Below are positions 7,734 to 17,691 of a DNA stretch of 64,000 bases, in pieces. A model generated the notes under the pieces. It saw nothing but the letters and a program-made list of their open reading frames with translations, did not search any database and was not told the origin of the DNA. The translations under genes and the position numbers were made by a program. Every line of letters begins with the position of its first letter. Position 1 is the first letter of the stretch. The stretch is from Oscillibacter sp. MSJ-31 (GTDB lineage: Bacteria; Bacillota; Clostridia; Oscillospirales; Oscillospiraceae): NCBI RefSeq assembly GCF_018918025.1, contig NZ_JAHLPT010000002.1, positions 1-64,000 on the forward strand, in the 5' to 3' direction.

Positions 7734-8015
7734 ATGATGAACATTGGTCTTCAGTTCTTCGCTCATAAAAAAGGTATGGGCTCGACCAAGAACGGCCGCG
7801 ACTCCAAGTCCAAGCGCCTTGGTCCCAAGCGCGCCGACGGTCAGTTCGTTCTCGCGGGCAACATTCTTGTTCGCCAGCGCGGCACCCACATCCATCCCGG
7901 CGTCAACGTCGGTATCGGCAGCGACGACACCCTGTTCGCCAAGGCGGACGGCGTGCTCCGCTTCGAGAAGCTCGGCAAGGATCGCAAGCAGGCTTGCGTG
8001 TATCCCGCTGAGTAA
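7734..8015 (+). CDS. rpmA: 50S ribosomal protein L27 with cleavable N terminus
   Basis: The 93-residue protein starts [25 protein letters not shown] is the Prp cleavage motif, so mature L27 begins AHKKG, where the N terminus reaches the peptidyl-transferase centre. A second ATG at 7737 is an equally plausible start. AAAGGA lies upstream. A terminator follows the stop. Confidence 0.98.
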   Translation: MMNIGLQFFAHKKGMGSTKNGRDSKSKRLGPKRADGQFVLAGNILVRQRGTHIHPGVNVGIGSDDTLFAKADGVLRFEKLGKDRKQACVYPAE

Positions 8016-8030
8016 TTGAGTGGTTTGAAA

Positions 8031-8067
8031 AAGGAAGCGCAAGCCGACGGCTTGCGCTTCCTTTTTT
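8031..8067 (+). terminator. Terminator of the rplU-prp-rpmA operon
   Basis: AAGGAAGCGCAAGCC (8031-8045) pairs perfectly with 8049-8063 around a GAC loop, followed by TTTTTT. Confidence 0.92.
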
Positions 8068-8077
8068 GTGCTTTTCC

Positions 8078-8106
8078 TTGACGGAGCACGCAAAAGCGGG
8101 TAAAAT
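8078..8106 (+). promoter_or_regulatory. Sigma-A promoter of obgE
   Basis: TTGACG (8078-8083) and TAAAAT (8101-8106) lie 17 nt apart, upstream of a GAAGGAGG site for obgE. Confidence 0.8.
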
Positions 8107-8148
8107 AGTAAAGTTAGAGAATAATACCCCCGAAGGAGGTTTTTCGAT

Positions 8149-9429
<1,281 letters not shown>

Positions 9430-9432
9430 GTC

Positions 9433-9461
9433 AGGCGGCGCTCCTCTCGGGAGCGCCGCCT
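9433..9461. terminator. Bidirectional terminator between obgE and the DUF421 gene
   Basis: AGGCGGCGCTC (9433-9443) pairs with GAGCGCCGCCT (9451-9461) around a 7-nt loop. It separates convergent genes. Confidence 0.8.
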
Positions 9462-9466
9462 GTTCG

Positions 9467-10201
9467 TTATTTGCCGTCTTCCCTCGGCGTTTTTTTCGTC
9501 TCGATCGGATAAAGCTGCGGGGCCTCGCCGCTTCCGCCGCAGAGGGCAAGGAAGACCTCCCCGAAGGCAGAATAGCCCTGCTCGCGCAGCTTCCGCGTGA
9601 GCCAGACCTCGTCCTTGCCGACGGACCGCAGATTCTCCGGCAGCACCTCGCCGTCCATAATGACCGGCGTCATGAGCACGCTCTGCTTCGGCGAGAGCGA
9701 AAGATCAGTCGGCTGCGCGGCGCGGTAGGCCTCCCTGGGCAGAAAGCTCAGGTTGCCGTTGTGCTCAAAGACGACCGTCTCGAGCTGGGAGAGGTCAAAC
9801 CAGCCGCCCGCGCGGCAGAGCGTAAGAAACTCACTCAGGTCGAGCTTCGCGCGCTTGAGGTGCTCGCGGTAGAGCGTTCCTCCGTCGTAGAGGATGAGCG
9901 GCTTGCCCGTAAAGGCCCGCCGCGCGGCGAGAGACTTGTTCGTCCACAGCGCGACGCCCCAGGCCAGAAGCCCGTAGACCACCATGCCGGTGAGCGGACG
10001 CAGCGGCGACTCCGGCTCGGTCGCCATCTCGGCGGCAATGGAGCCGACCGAGATGCCGGAGATGTAGTCGAACATTGTCATCTGCGAGATCTGCTTGTTG
10101 CCTACCAGCTTCGTGAGCAAAAACAGAACCAGATACGAAACGACCGCTGTGACGGCGAGACTCAGAAAATCAAGTCCGTCCGTCGGCTGAACATTATCCA
10201 T
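9467..10201 (-). CDS. DUF421 domain-containing membrane protein (YetF-like)
   Basis: The 244-residue protein has three N-terminal membrane helices (around residues 12-32, 40-60 and 67-87), with the family motif QISQMTMFDYISGISVGSIA between them. A cytosolic alpha/beta domain follows, containing GKPLILYDGG and LTLCRAGGWFDLSQLE. Members occur in spore and vegetative membranes of Firmicutes; a function in germination or stress is suggested for some, not established. The start at 10201 has GGGAGG at 6-nt spacing. It lies 53 nt downstream of the CLC gene on the same strand. Confidence 0.9.
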   Translation of the reverse strand: MDNVQPTDGLDFLSLAVTAVVSYLVLFLLTKLVGNKQISQMTMFDYISGISVGSIAAEMATEPESPLRPLTGMVVYGLLAWGVALWTNKSLAARRAFTGKPLILYDGGTLYREHLKRAKLDLSEFLTLCRAGGWFDLSQLETVVFEHNGNLSFLPREAYRAAQPTDLSLSPKQSVLMTPVIMDGEVLPENLRSVGKDEVWLTRKLREQGYSAFGEVFLALCGGSGEAPQLYPIETKKTPREDGK

Positions 10202-10254
10202 AAAAATCCTCCCGCGGCATTTTTTGCAGTTTGCCGCGGGAAGTGTCGTTTTAT

Positions 10255-11505
10255 TCACTTCGTGTGGACGTTGATGAATTCCGCGCGCAGCTTGGAGTAG
10301 AGGATGGTCTGGCTGGAGTACAGTCCCCGGTAGCCCGAGCAGACATAGCTCACCGCACACACGACCGCGTAGCACAGCAGTCCGTCCGCGCCGAACAGCT
10401 CAACGCTGATGAGCAGCGAGGTGAGGGGGCAGTTCGTCATGCCGCAGAAAAGGCCCGTGATGCCGAGCGCCGCGGCAAAGCCCGCGGGCAGGCCGAGCAG
10501 CGCTCCCGCCGCGCAGCCGAAGGTCGAGCCGACAAAGAGCGTGGGCACGATCTCGCCGCCCTTGAAGCCGCAGCCGAGCGTAACGGCGGTAAAGACGATC
10601 TTGAGCAGGAACGCCTCCGGCTTCGCCGTGCCGCCGAGCGCGGCGGTGATGACATGGCCGCCCGCGCCGTTGTAGTCGCGGCAGCCGGCGAGCAGCGTCA
10701 GCGCGATCACAAGGCAGCCGCCGAGGAAGGCGCGCAGATAATCGTTTTTGACCAGCCGCTCCGCCAGATGCTCCGTGCGGTGGAGCGCCTCACAGAAGAG
10801 GATGCTCACCAGCGCGCAGCCGAGCGCCAGCGCCGCCGCGCGCGCCAGCGTGAGCGCGTCGGTCTCCGGTGCGGCAACGGCGAAGCGCATCGGCTCGATG
10901 CCGAAGCGCAGCGATACGGCGTAGGCTACCAGCGACGAGGTGATGCAGGGAATGAGGCCGGAATAGTACAACACACCAATGCTCACGACCTCGAGCGCGA
11001 AGAACACCGCCGCGAGCGGCGTGCCGAACAGCGCGGAGAACAGTGCGCTCATTCCGCACAGCGTCGCCAGGCGGCAGTCCTTATCGTCCATGCGCAGCAT
11101 CTTGCCGAAGTGCTCGCCGAGGTCGCCGCCGATCTGCAGCGCGGCGCCCTCGCGTCCCGCGCTGCCGCCCGCCAGATGTGTGAGGAGCGTGGCGAGGAAG
11201 ATGGCGGGAATGAGCAGGATCGGCAGCTCGCGGCCCTGATGCACCGCGTCGAGCACCGCGTTGGTGCCCACGCCCTGCGTGCGCAGGAAGCGGTAGAGCG
11301 CGACGATCAGCACGCCCGCGAGCGGCAGCGCGTAAAGCAGCGCAGGGACCTCCGTCCGCAACTCGGTGGCATACTCCACGCCGAGGTGAAAGAGCGAGCC
11401 GACCGCGCCGCCGACCGTGCCGATGAGCGCAGCGGCCAGCAGCCATTTGACCAGCGTTTTCACATACAGCATCACATGGTCGGTAAATCCCTGCAGCTTC
11501 TCCAT
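10255..11505 (-). CDS. CLC-family anion channel/transporter
   Basis: The 416-residue membrane protein has the repeated helical architecture of CLC transporters. The ion-binding motif GREGP appears as GREGAALQIG, and the GSGIP position reads GVGTNAVLD, so both selectivity motifs are altered. Such divergent bacterial CLCs include fluoride-selective CLC-F proteins, so F-/H+ exchange is possible, but this sequence does not match that signature exactly either. The start at 11505 has AGGGGA 7 nt upstream; an ATG at 11529 has no good ribosome site. It precedes the DUF421 gene. Confidence 0.85.
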   Translation of the reverse strand: MEKLQGFTDHVMLYVKTLVKWLLAAALIGTVGGAVGSLFHLGVEYATELRTEVPALLYALPLAGVLIVALYRFLRTQGVGTNAVLDAVHQGRELPILLIPAIFLATLLTHLAGGSAGREGAALQIGGDLGEHFGKMLRMDDKDCRLATLCGMSALFSALFGTPLAAVFFALEVVSIGVLYYSGLIPCITSSLVAYAVSLRFGIEPMRFAVAAPETDALTLARAAALALGCALVSILFCEALHRTEHLAERLVKNDYLRAFLGGCLVIALTLLAGCRDYNGAGGHVITAALGGTAKPEAFLLKIVFTAVTLGCGFKGGEIVPTLFVGSTFGCAAGALLGLPAGFAAALGITGLFCGMTNCPLTSLLISVELFGADGLLCYAVVCAVSYVCSGYRGLYSSQTILYSKLRAEFINVHTK

Positions 11506-11619
11506 CGCCCGTTCCCCTTTCCGTCCCATTTCTTTACGGCAATTTCACATCGTCTGAACAAGGTGATTTTACACGAGTCGGCGGAAAAGTCAAGCGGTGA
11601 AAAGGCTCATCGTTTTATC

Positions 11620-11634
11620 CGATGAAATTCATCG
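11620..11634. repeat. 15-nt palindrome downstream of the LysM-CAP gene
   Basis: CGATGAA-A-TTCATCG forms a perfect dyad 3 nt after the stop of the LysM-CAP gene. Related ATCG/CGATGA copies flank it. It may be a weak terminator. Confidence 0.45.
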
Positions 11635-11636
11635 TA

Positions 11637-12236
11637 TCAGCCGATGAACTGCTGCGTCCAGTAATGCCCGTCGGCGACGTATCCGACGCCGATCTTCGTG
11701 TAGGCGCTGCTGAGGATGTTGGCGCGGTGGCCCTCGCTGTTCATCCAGCCCGCGACGACCGCGGCGGGCGCGGCGTAGCCCATGGCGATGTTCTCGCCCG
11801 CCGTGCGGTAGCTGAGGCCGAAGGCGCGGAGCATCCGGAAGGGCGTGCCGTAGGTTGGGCTGTTGTGCGCAAAGTAGCGGTTATCATGCATATCCTGCGA
11901 CTTGTAGCGCGCGACGCGGGAAAGCTCCCAGTCCTCCGTCAGCGCGGCAAGGCCGTGCTTCGCGCGTTCGGCGTTCACAAGGCGGACGACCTCCTGCTCG
12001 CAGGCGCGGACGGAGGCATCCGTCTCGGGAATGGTCAGCACGTCGCCGGGGTAGATGAGATTCGGATTTGCGACCTGCGGATTCGCGTCGATGATCTCGC
12101 TCGTGCCGACCTGATACTGCACGGCGAGCTTCCACATCGTGTCGCCGCGCTGCACGGTGTGGGACGCGGCAAGTGTCGGGACGGTCATGGCCGCGGCTGC
12201 CAGCAGCGCCAGCGATAGGGAAAGCAGTTTTTTCAT
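11637..12236 (-). CDS. Secreted LysM-CAP domain protein
   Basis: The 199-residue precursor has a Sec signal peptide (MKKLLSLSLALLAAAAMTVP), a LysM peptidoglycan-binding domain (HTVQRGDTMWKLAVQYQV to GDVLTIP, about residues 26-69) and a C-terminal CAP/SCP domain (VVRLVNAERAKHGL, GENIAMGY, NSEGHRANIL). This architecture matches SafA/YkwD-like proteins of Firmicutes, found on spores or cell walls. Enzymatic activity is unproven for the family. GGAG lies upstream of the start at 12236. It is transcribed away from the FAD-oxidoreductase gene. Confidence 0.92.
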   Translation of the reverse strand: MKKLLSLSLALLAAAAMTVPTLAASHTVQRGDTMWKLAVQYQVGTSEIIDANPQVANPNLIYPGDVLTIPETDASVRACEQEVVRLVNAERAKHGLAALTEDWELSRVARYKSQDMHDNRYFAHNSPTYGTPFRMLRAFGLSYRTAGENIAMGYAAPAAVVAGWMNSEGHRANILSSAYTKIGVGYVADGHYWTQQFIG

Positions 12237-12290
12237 GGTACATTCTCCTTTTCGTGCTTTTCAAGGGATTTGCTCCCTCCGTCCTCTAAT

Positions 12291-12347
12291 GGTTACATTT
12301 TGTAACTATTTTTGCAAGTCCAACTATTTCCCAATTCCGGCAGGAAT
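12291..12347. promoter_or_regulatory. Dyads in the divergent LysM-CAP / FAD-oxidoreductase region
   Basis: GTTACA-TTT-TGTAAC (about 12292-12306) and ATTCC-GGCA-GGAAT (about 12334-12347) lie between the two divergent starts. They could be operators; no matching regulator was identified. Confidence 0.3.
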
Positions 12348-12398
12348 AGGAAACGGCGCGGCGGCAGACAATAGCAAAAACGCTTCGGAGGCACGCCT

Positions 12399-13856
12399 AT
12401 GCAAACGCTTTGGAACAGCCGTGATACACTCCCCGCCTATCCACCGCTGCGGGAGGACCTGCACGCCGACGCCGCCGTGGTCGGCGGCGGCATGGCCGGC
12501 ATCCTGACCGCCTACGCCCTGCACACGCGGGGCCTGCGCGTCGTGCTGCTGGAGGGCAGCCGCCTCGCCTCGGGCGTGACCGCGCACACGACGGCGAAGA
12601 TCACCGCGCAGCACGGCCGGTTCTGCGAGCGGCTGGTGCATGACTTCGGCTTCCATCTGGCCCAGCAGTACCTGCGGGCCAATCTCTGCGCCGTGCGGCA
12701 GTTCCGCGCGCTCGTGCGGCAGAAGCGCATCGACTGCGGCTTCTCGGACGAAAGCTCCTTCGTCTATGCCGCGCCGGACGGCCCCTCCCTTACGCGCGAG
12801 CTGGAATATGCCCTGTCCCTCGGCGCGCCCGCGCGGCTGGTGAAGCCCGAGGGTCTGCCCTTTCCGGTGCGTGAGACGCTCTGCTTCGAGCGGCAGGCGC
12901 AGCTCTCGCCGCTGCCGTTCCTCGCGGCGCTGCTGCCGGAGCTGACGGTCTATGAGCACTCCCCCGTGCGCGACATCCGCGGCCACGCCGTCCGCTGCGA
13001 CGGCGGCACGGTCACGGCGGAGCAGATCGTTGTCGCCACGCACTTCCCCATGCTCGAGCGCTTCGGGCTCTACGACCTGCGGCTGCGGCAGGAGCGCTCG
13101 TATCTCCTTGCGCTGACCGGCGCGCCGCCGCTCCCCGGGATGTGGCTCGACGCGGGTGAGGAGGGCTGGAGCCTGCGGCGCAGCGGGCGCTATCTGCTCC
13201 TCGGCGGAGGCGGGCACCGCTGCGGCGAAAACCTCGGCGACAGCTACGACCGTCTGCGCACGCAGGCGCAGCGACTCTTTCCCGCGGCGCAGGAGGCGTT
13301 CGCCTGGTCCTCGCAGGACTGCATGACGCTCGACGGCGTGCCGTACATCGGCCCCTATTCCTCGTCCGCGCCGTTCCTGCACGTTGCCACCGGCTTCGGC
13401 AAGTGGGGCATGACCGGCAGCATGGTCGCTGCCACGCTGCTCACCGCCCGCCTCACCGGCGAGGACTACCCCTACGCCGACATTTTCTCGCCCCAGCGCT
13501 TCTTCCCCTCCGCGTCCATCTCCGCCTTCTGGGAGGGCGCCGGCTACGCCGTGCGCGGCATCGGACGGCGGCTGTTCGTGCCCGCGCAGACCGCGGCGGC
13601 GGACATTGCCCGCACTCACGCGGGCATCGTGCAATGGCAGGGCAAGAAATACGGCGTCTACCGCCACACGGACGGCACGCTGTTCGCGGTGGACATCCGC
13701 TGCCCGCACCGCGGCTGCGAGCTGACGTGGAACGACGACGAGAAATCGTGGGATTGCCCCTGCCACGGCTCGCGTTTCGACTATACGGGCCATCGGCTCA
13801 GCGAGCCGGCCAAGGCCGCGCTCAAGCCCTGCAAGGACTTCCCGCAGGAGATATGA
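12399..13856 (+). CDS. FAD-dependent oxidoreductase with C-terminal Rieske domain
   Basis: The 485-residue protein is a DAO-type flavoprotein with FAD motif VVGGGMAGIL near residue 28, fused to a C-terminal Rieske [2Fe-2S] domain. The cluster ligands are visible as CPHRGC and CPCHGS, about residues 427-453. Such fusions are predicted to oxidise small amines or act as ferredoxin-like reductases; the substrate is unknown. GGAGG precedes ATG 12399. The gene is monocistronic with a strong terminator directly after its stop. Confidence 0.9.
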   Translation: MQTLWNSRDTLPAYPPLREDLHADAAVVGGGMAGILTAYALHTRGLRVVLLEGSRLASGVTAHTTAKITAQHGRFCERLVHDFGFHLAQQYLRANLCAVRQFRALVRQKRIDCGFSDESSFVYAAPDGPSLTRELEYALSLGAPARLVKPEGLPFPVRETLCFERQAQLSPLPFLAALLPELTVYEHSPVRDIRGHAVRCDGGTVTAEQIVVATHFPMLERFGLYDLRLRQERSYLLALTGAPPLPGMWLDAGEEGWSLRRSGRYLLLGGGGHRCGENLGDSYDRLRTQAQRLFPAAQEAFAWSSQDCMTLDGVPYIGPYSSSAPFLHVATGFGKWGMTGSMVAATLLTARLTGEDYPYADIFSPQRFFPSASISAFWEGAGYAVRGIGRRLFVPAQTAAADIARTHAGIVQWQGKKYGVYRHTDGTLFAVDIRCPHRGCELTWNDDEKSWDCPCHGSRFDYTGHRLSEPAKAALKPCKDFPQEI

Positions 13857-13884
13857 AAAAGCGAGCCGCACGGCTCGCTTTTTT
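13856..13884 (+). terminator. Terminator after the FAD-Rieske gene
   Basis: AAAAAGCGAGCC (13856-13867) pairs with GGCTCGCTTTTT (13872-13883) around GCAC. It overlaps the stop codon by one base. Confidence 0.88.
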
Positions 13885-13896
13885 ACCGGTATTTTC

Positions 13897-14343
13897 TTAT
13901 TCCGCCGCCTGCCAATGCTTGAGCGTCGGCAGGAGTCCCGCCAGATAGGCGCGCACCTGCCCGGCAGGCCATTGCTCGCTTGCCATGTGCTCCGCACAGA
14001 AGTCGATGAGCTTGTCCATGCTCGTATAGGCAAATTTGCCGTCGGCATAACACCACTTGCAGTAGTCCTCGTTGATGGCTCCGTCCGGCTCACGGCTGAG
14101 CGACGCCTCCTCGAGCGGCATCCCGCAGCACTGGCAGATCAGCTGCCGCGGCGAGCCCAAAAGCGTGTTGATCGACACGTCGAAGAGCCTTGAGAGCAGC
14201 TTGAGCGTCTCCGTGTTCGGCACCGTCTCGCCGTTTTCCCAGCGCGAGACCGCCTGCCGCGTCACAAACAGCCTCTCGGCAAGCTCATCCTGCGACATAC
14301 CCTTTCCCGTGCGCAGCTCGTAGATCACATTCTTAGTTTCCAT
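13897..14343 (-). CDS. XRE-family regulator with zinc-ribbon C terminus
   Basis: The 148-residue protein has an N-terminal XRE helix-turn-helix (GMSQDELAERLFVTRQAVSRWENG, residues 14-37 in part) and a C-terminal putative zinc-ribbon segment (CQCCGMPL and CKWCYADGKF). The second half matches the domain often called zinc-ribbon_2 in clostridial regulators. The target is unknown. GGAGGTG precedes the start at 14343. It lies downstream of, and on the same strand as, the acyltransferase-like gene. Confidence 0.85.
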   Translation of the reverse strand: METKNVIYELRTGKGMSQDELAERLFVTRQAVSRWENGETVPNTETLKLLSRLFDVSINTLLGSPRQLICQCCGMPLEEASLSREPDGAINEDYCKWCYADGKFAYTSMDKLIDFCAEHMASEQWPAGQVRAYLAGLLPTLKHWQAAE

Positions 14344-14412
14344 GCGATCACCTCCATGTCGGACAGCATACCCTCTTTCCGTCGGAAAAGCAAGCAACGC
14401 GCGGTTGCCCCC

Positions 14413-15261
14413 TTACGCCTCGACCGCCTCCGGCATCTCCGCACGCTCCTCCGCACCGTTCTCCGTCAGCTCGGGGTGCTTGAGATAGCGGCGGAGCGTC
14501 TGCCAGAAGAGCGCGTACTCGTGGCCCGTGCAGATGCGCTCGTCCATCACGATGCCGAGCGGCATGATCTTCTTGTTGTATTCACCGGTGAGGAAGTTGG
14601 GGACGGGCTTGCCCATGCAGACGAACACGCCCGTCGTGCCGAACTCGTAGCAGTGGTGGTAGATGGCCTCCGTGTTGATGCTGGCGAGGTTGGTGATGAA
14701 AAGGCTCGTGTGGAACGGGCTGAGGTCGATGACGAAGCGCGGCAGCAGGCCCAGGCGGTCGAGGAGCTTGACGAGGCCGACCACGAGCGTCGGCAGCACC
14801 GGCAGCGAGAACATGAAGTTCGCAAAGCGGTCGGTGTTGTTGTTATGCTCCTTTTTCTGGTTGAGCGCGACCGCGTCCTCGATCTTGCGGTTGATGGAAA
14901 TGACGTCGTCCCCGTCCTCAAAGAAGATCTTCACGCTCGTCTCGTCGGGCGTGCCGTCGGCGCGCGTCTTGAGAATGACGAAGCTGACGCAGAAGTGGTT
15001 GCGCTGGTAGATCTTCGAGTTCATGATGAAGCGGTTGATCTTCGGGTGCTGCTGATACGCCTTGAAGTAGGCGGCGAGGATCAGCGCCATGTAGGAGATG
15101 CGCACGCCCTCCCGCCGCTTGCTCTGGATGTAGCGGCGCATCGGCTCCATCTCGGCATACTCGGTGATGTAATCGTGCGCGTCATAGCGGCGCGGCATGA
15201 TATAGGGAAGCGCCGAAACAATGGCGCTGGCATTCTTGACTCTGGTTCCGTCCGGACGCAT
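14413..15261 (-). CDS. 2-oxo acid dehydrogenase E2-like acyltransferase, degenerate active site
   Basis: The 282-residue protein aligns with the catalytic (CoA-acyltransferase) domain of E2 proteins but has no lipoyl or peripheral-binding domain. Its C-terminal motif, normally DHRxxDG, reads MDERICTGHE: the catalytic His is Glu and the Asp is Thr. A trimer-forming core such as LPRFVIDLSPFHTSLFITNL is retained. No E1 or E3 gene is nearby, so an ordinary dehydrogenase role is unlikely; a non-enzymatic or altered acyltransferase role is possible. AAGAAGG supports ATG 15261 over the upstream GTG. Confidence 0.7.
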   Translation of the reverse strand: MRPDGTRVKNASAIVSALPYIMPRRYDAHDYITEYAEMEPMRRYIQSKRREGVRISYMALILAAYFKAYQQHPKINRFIMNSKIYQRNHFCVSFVILKTRADGTPDETSVKIFFEDGDDVISINRKIEDAVALNQKKEHNNNTDRFANFMFSLPVLPTLVVGLVKLLDRLGLLPRFVIDLSPFHTSLFITNLASINTEAIYHHCYEFGTTGVFVCMGKPVPNFLTGEYNKKIMPLGIVMDERICTGHEYALFWQTLRRYLKHPELTENGAEERAEMPEAVEA

Positions 15262-15551
15262 GGCAATACCTTCTTTCACGGTTCTTTGCGAATATTTTAT
15301 ACGTTCTTAACGCAATATGCAATGTTTTTCTTTTTACGACTTTCTTACATCTTTTTTAAGACCGCCGCCCCGCTTTGCTTTTTCAAGCCGAAGCGCAAAA
15401 ATCTTACTTTTTGTTTAGTTGACAAAAAATCATTCAGGTCATTTCTTTTTTTCTATTGATTATCCAAATAAGCTGTACTATACTGTACTTGTCAAATCAG
15501 GCAAAAACCGTCATTTTACCTTAAAATAACAACGATCAGGAGGAAACAACA
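15262..15551. other. Intergenic region upstream of serC
   Basis: This AT-rich 290-nt gap separates the divergent E2-like gene and serC. It contains the serC promoter and no convincing small ORF or riboswitch structure. Confidence 0.6.
15456..15484 (+). promoter_or_regulatory. Sigma-A promoter of serC-serA
   Basis: TTGATT (15456-15461) and TATACT (15479-15484) are spaced 17 nt apart. A TTGACA further upstream (near 15419) lacks a good -10. Confidence 0.75.
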
Positions 15552-16640
15552 ATGAAGTACAATCGCACCTACAACTTCTCCGCCGGTCCCGCCATGATGC
15601 CCGAGCCCGTGCTGGAGGAGATCCGTGACGAGATGATGAACTACCGCGGCAGCGGCATGTGCGTCATGGAAATGTCCCACCGCTCCAAGGTCTTCCAGCA
15701 GATCATCGACGAAGCCGACGCCGACCTGCGCGACCTGATGGGGATCCCCGACAACTATAAGGTCCTCTTCATTCAGGGCGGCGCCACCCTCCAGTTCGCG
15801 GCGGTTCCCTGGAACCTGATGAAGAACGGCAAGGCCGTCTACATCGACACCGGCGCATGGTCCAGCAAGGCCATCAAGGAAGCCAAGAAGTACGGTGAGG
15901 TCATCGTTGCCGCTTCCTCCAAGGATAAGAACTACAGCTACATTCCCGACTGCTCCGATCTCGATATTCCCGACGACGCCGACTACGTTTACATCTGCGA
16001 GAACGAGACCATCCACGGTGTGACCTGGCAGAAGCTGCCCAACACCAAGGGCCACATCCTCGTCTCCGACCAGAGCTCCATGTTCCTCTCCCAGCCCTGC
16101 AACGTCAGCGACTACGGCATGATCTACGCGGGCGTGCAGAAGAACGTCGGCCCTGCCGGCATGGTCATCGTCATCATCTGCGAGGACCTCATCCGCGAGG
16201 ACCTCGACCCCAAGATGCCCATCTATATGCGCTACGACACCCACGCCAAGAACGGCTCCATGTACAATACCCCCAACTGCTGGGCGATCTACTGCTGCGG
16301 CAAGGTCTTCAAGTATCTCAAGAGCATCGGCGGTCTCGAGGAGATGCACAAGCGCAACATCGCCAAGGCCAAGGTCATCTATGACTTCTTGGATTCCTCC
16401 AAGATGTTCCACGGCACGGTCGAGCCGGAGTTCCGCTCTCTCATGAACATCCCCTTCGTCACCGACTCCGCCGAGCTGGATGCCGAAGTCGTCGCCGCCA
16501 CCAAGGCTGCGGGCTACGATAACCTCAAGGGTCACAAGTCCGTCGGCGGTCTGCGCGCGAGCGTTTACAATGCCATGCCCATCGAGGGCGCTCAGGCGCT
16601 GGTCGACTTCCTCAAGAAGTTCGAGGCCGAGCACAAGTAA
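15552..16640 (+). CDS. serC: Phosphoserine aminotransferase
   Basis: The 362-residue PLP enzyme converts 3-phosphohydroxypyruvate to phosphoserine, and serves pyridoxal synthesis in some bacteria. It begins YNFSAGPAMMPEPVLEE, the family signature; the PLP lysine lies in AGVQKNVGPAGM. The length is standard. CAGGAGG precedes the start. It heads a two-gene operon with serA, the preceding step of the serine pathway. No serB is in the window. Confidence 0.97.
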   Translation: MKYNRTYNFSAGPAMMPEPVLEEIRDEMMNYRGSGMCVMEMSHRSKVFQQIIDEADADLRDLMGIPDNYKVLFIQGGATLQFAAVPWNLMKNGKAVYIDTGAWSSKAIKEAKKYGEVIVAASSKDKNYSYIPDCSDLDIPDDADYVYICENETIHGVTWQKLPNTKGHILVSDQSSMFLSQPCNVSDYGMIYAGVQKNVGPAGMVIVIICEDLIREDLDPKMPIYMRYDTHAKNGSMYNTPNCWAIYCCGKVFKYLKSIGGLEEMHKRNIAKAKVIYDFLDSSKMFHGTVEPEFRSLMNIPFVTDSAELDAEVVAATKAAGYDNLKGHKSVGGLRASVYNAMPIEGAQALVDFLKKFEAEHK

Positions 16641-16675
16641 AACCATTTTAAAACATTTACAAGGAGAAAGTTATC

Positions 16676-17581
16676 ATGCGTATTCTTGTTACTGACGGTA
16701 TGGATAAGACCGCGATGGCCGAGCTGAAGGCTCAGGGTCACGAGGTCGTCGAGCAGTTCTACGAGCCCGCCGAGCTGGGCAAGGCCCTGCGTGACTTCGA
16801 CGTGGTCGTCGTCCGCTCCAAGACCAAGGTCCGCGCCGCACAGATCGACGAGGCCAAGGGCAGCAATCTCAAGCTCATCATCCGCGGCGGCGTGGGCGTT
16901 GACAACATCGACGTCGATTATGCCAAGGCCGCCGGCATCGACGTGAAGAACACCCCGCGCGCTTCCTCCGAGTCCGTCGCCGAGCTGGCGATGGCTCATA
17001 TGTTCTCCTGTGCCCGCTACATCTCCCACGCCGGCTACACCATGCGCAACGGCCAGTGGGAAAAGAAGGCCTACGGCAAGGGCATCGAGCTGTGCGGCAA
17101 GACCCTCGGCGTCGTCGGCTTCGGCCGCATCGGCCAGAAGCTCGGCGTGATGGCCAAGGCCATCGGCATGAACGTCATCGCCTTTGATATTTTCCACATC
17201 CCCGGCATCGAGGAGCAGTTGGGCATCCCTTACGTCGAGATGGACGAGCTGCTGGCGAAGGCTGACTTCATCTCCGTCCACGCTCCCGCGGTCGACGGCG
17301 GCGCGCTCATCAATGCCGAGCGCATTGCCAAGATGAAGGACGGCGTCGTCATCATCAACACCTCCCGCGGCACCAACGTCGACGAGGCCGCCCTGCTCGC
17401 CGGTCTGGAGAGCGGCAAGGTCCGCGCCGCCGGTCTGGACGTGTACGCCGACGAGCCCGCCACCAACAAGGCGCTCTACTCTCACCCGATGGTCTCCTGC
17501 ACGCCGCACATCGGCGCCGCCACCGTCGAGGCTCAGAAGCGCATCGGCGCGGAGATCGTGGACATCATCTCCAAGATGTAA
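16676..17581 (+). CDS. serA: D-3-phosphoglycerate dehydrogenase (short form)
   Basis: The 301-residue enzyme oxidises 3-phosphoglycerate with NAD+. The Rossmann motif GVVGFGRIGQKLG lies near the middle; the catalytic Arg (RGGVGVDNID) and His (TPHIGAAT) are present. It lacks the C-terminal ACT/ASB regulatory domains of long SerA proteins, so serine feedback of the usual kind is absent. AAGGAG precedes ATG 16676. It follows serC by 35 nt, and a terminator follows. Confidence 0.95.
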   Translation: MRILVTDGMDKTAMAELKAQGHEVVEQFYEPAELGKALRDFDVVVVRSKTKVRAAQIDEAKGSNLKLIIRGGVGVDNIDVDYAKAAGIDVKNTPRASSESVAELAMAHMFSCARYISHAGYTMRNGQWEKKAYGKGIELCGKTLGVVGFGRIGQKLGVMAKAIGMNVIAFDIFHIPGIEEQLGIPYVEMDELLAKADFISVHAPAVDGGALINAERIAKMKDGVVIINTSRGTNVDEAALLAGLESGKVRAAGLDVYADEPATNKALYSHPMVSCTPHIGAATVEAQKRIGAEIVDIISKM

Positions 17582-17602
17582 GCTCCTCTCTCCAATCGCA
17601 GC

Positions 17603-17631
17603 AAAGGGAAGCCCGCAGGGGCTTCCCTTTT
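17603..17631 (+). terminator. Terminator of serC-serA
   Basis: AAAGGGAAGCCC (17603-17614) pairs with GGGCTTCCCTTT (17619-17630) around a short loop, and T's follow. Confidence 0.88.
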
Positions 17632-17691
17632 GTCATACTCGCGCGGCTCCTTTCATAGACTGCACCAACAACATACTTTGAGGTGTACGCT

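Noticed and set aside
15485-15551. Possible riboswitch upstream of serC
   Set aside because: The leader is about 60 nt with no stable fold or terminator. Nothing supports an RNA switch.
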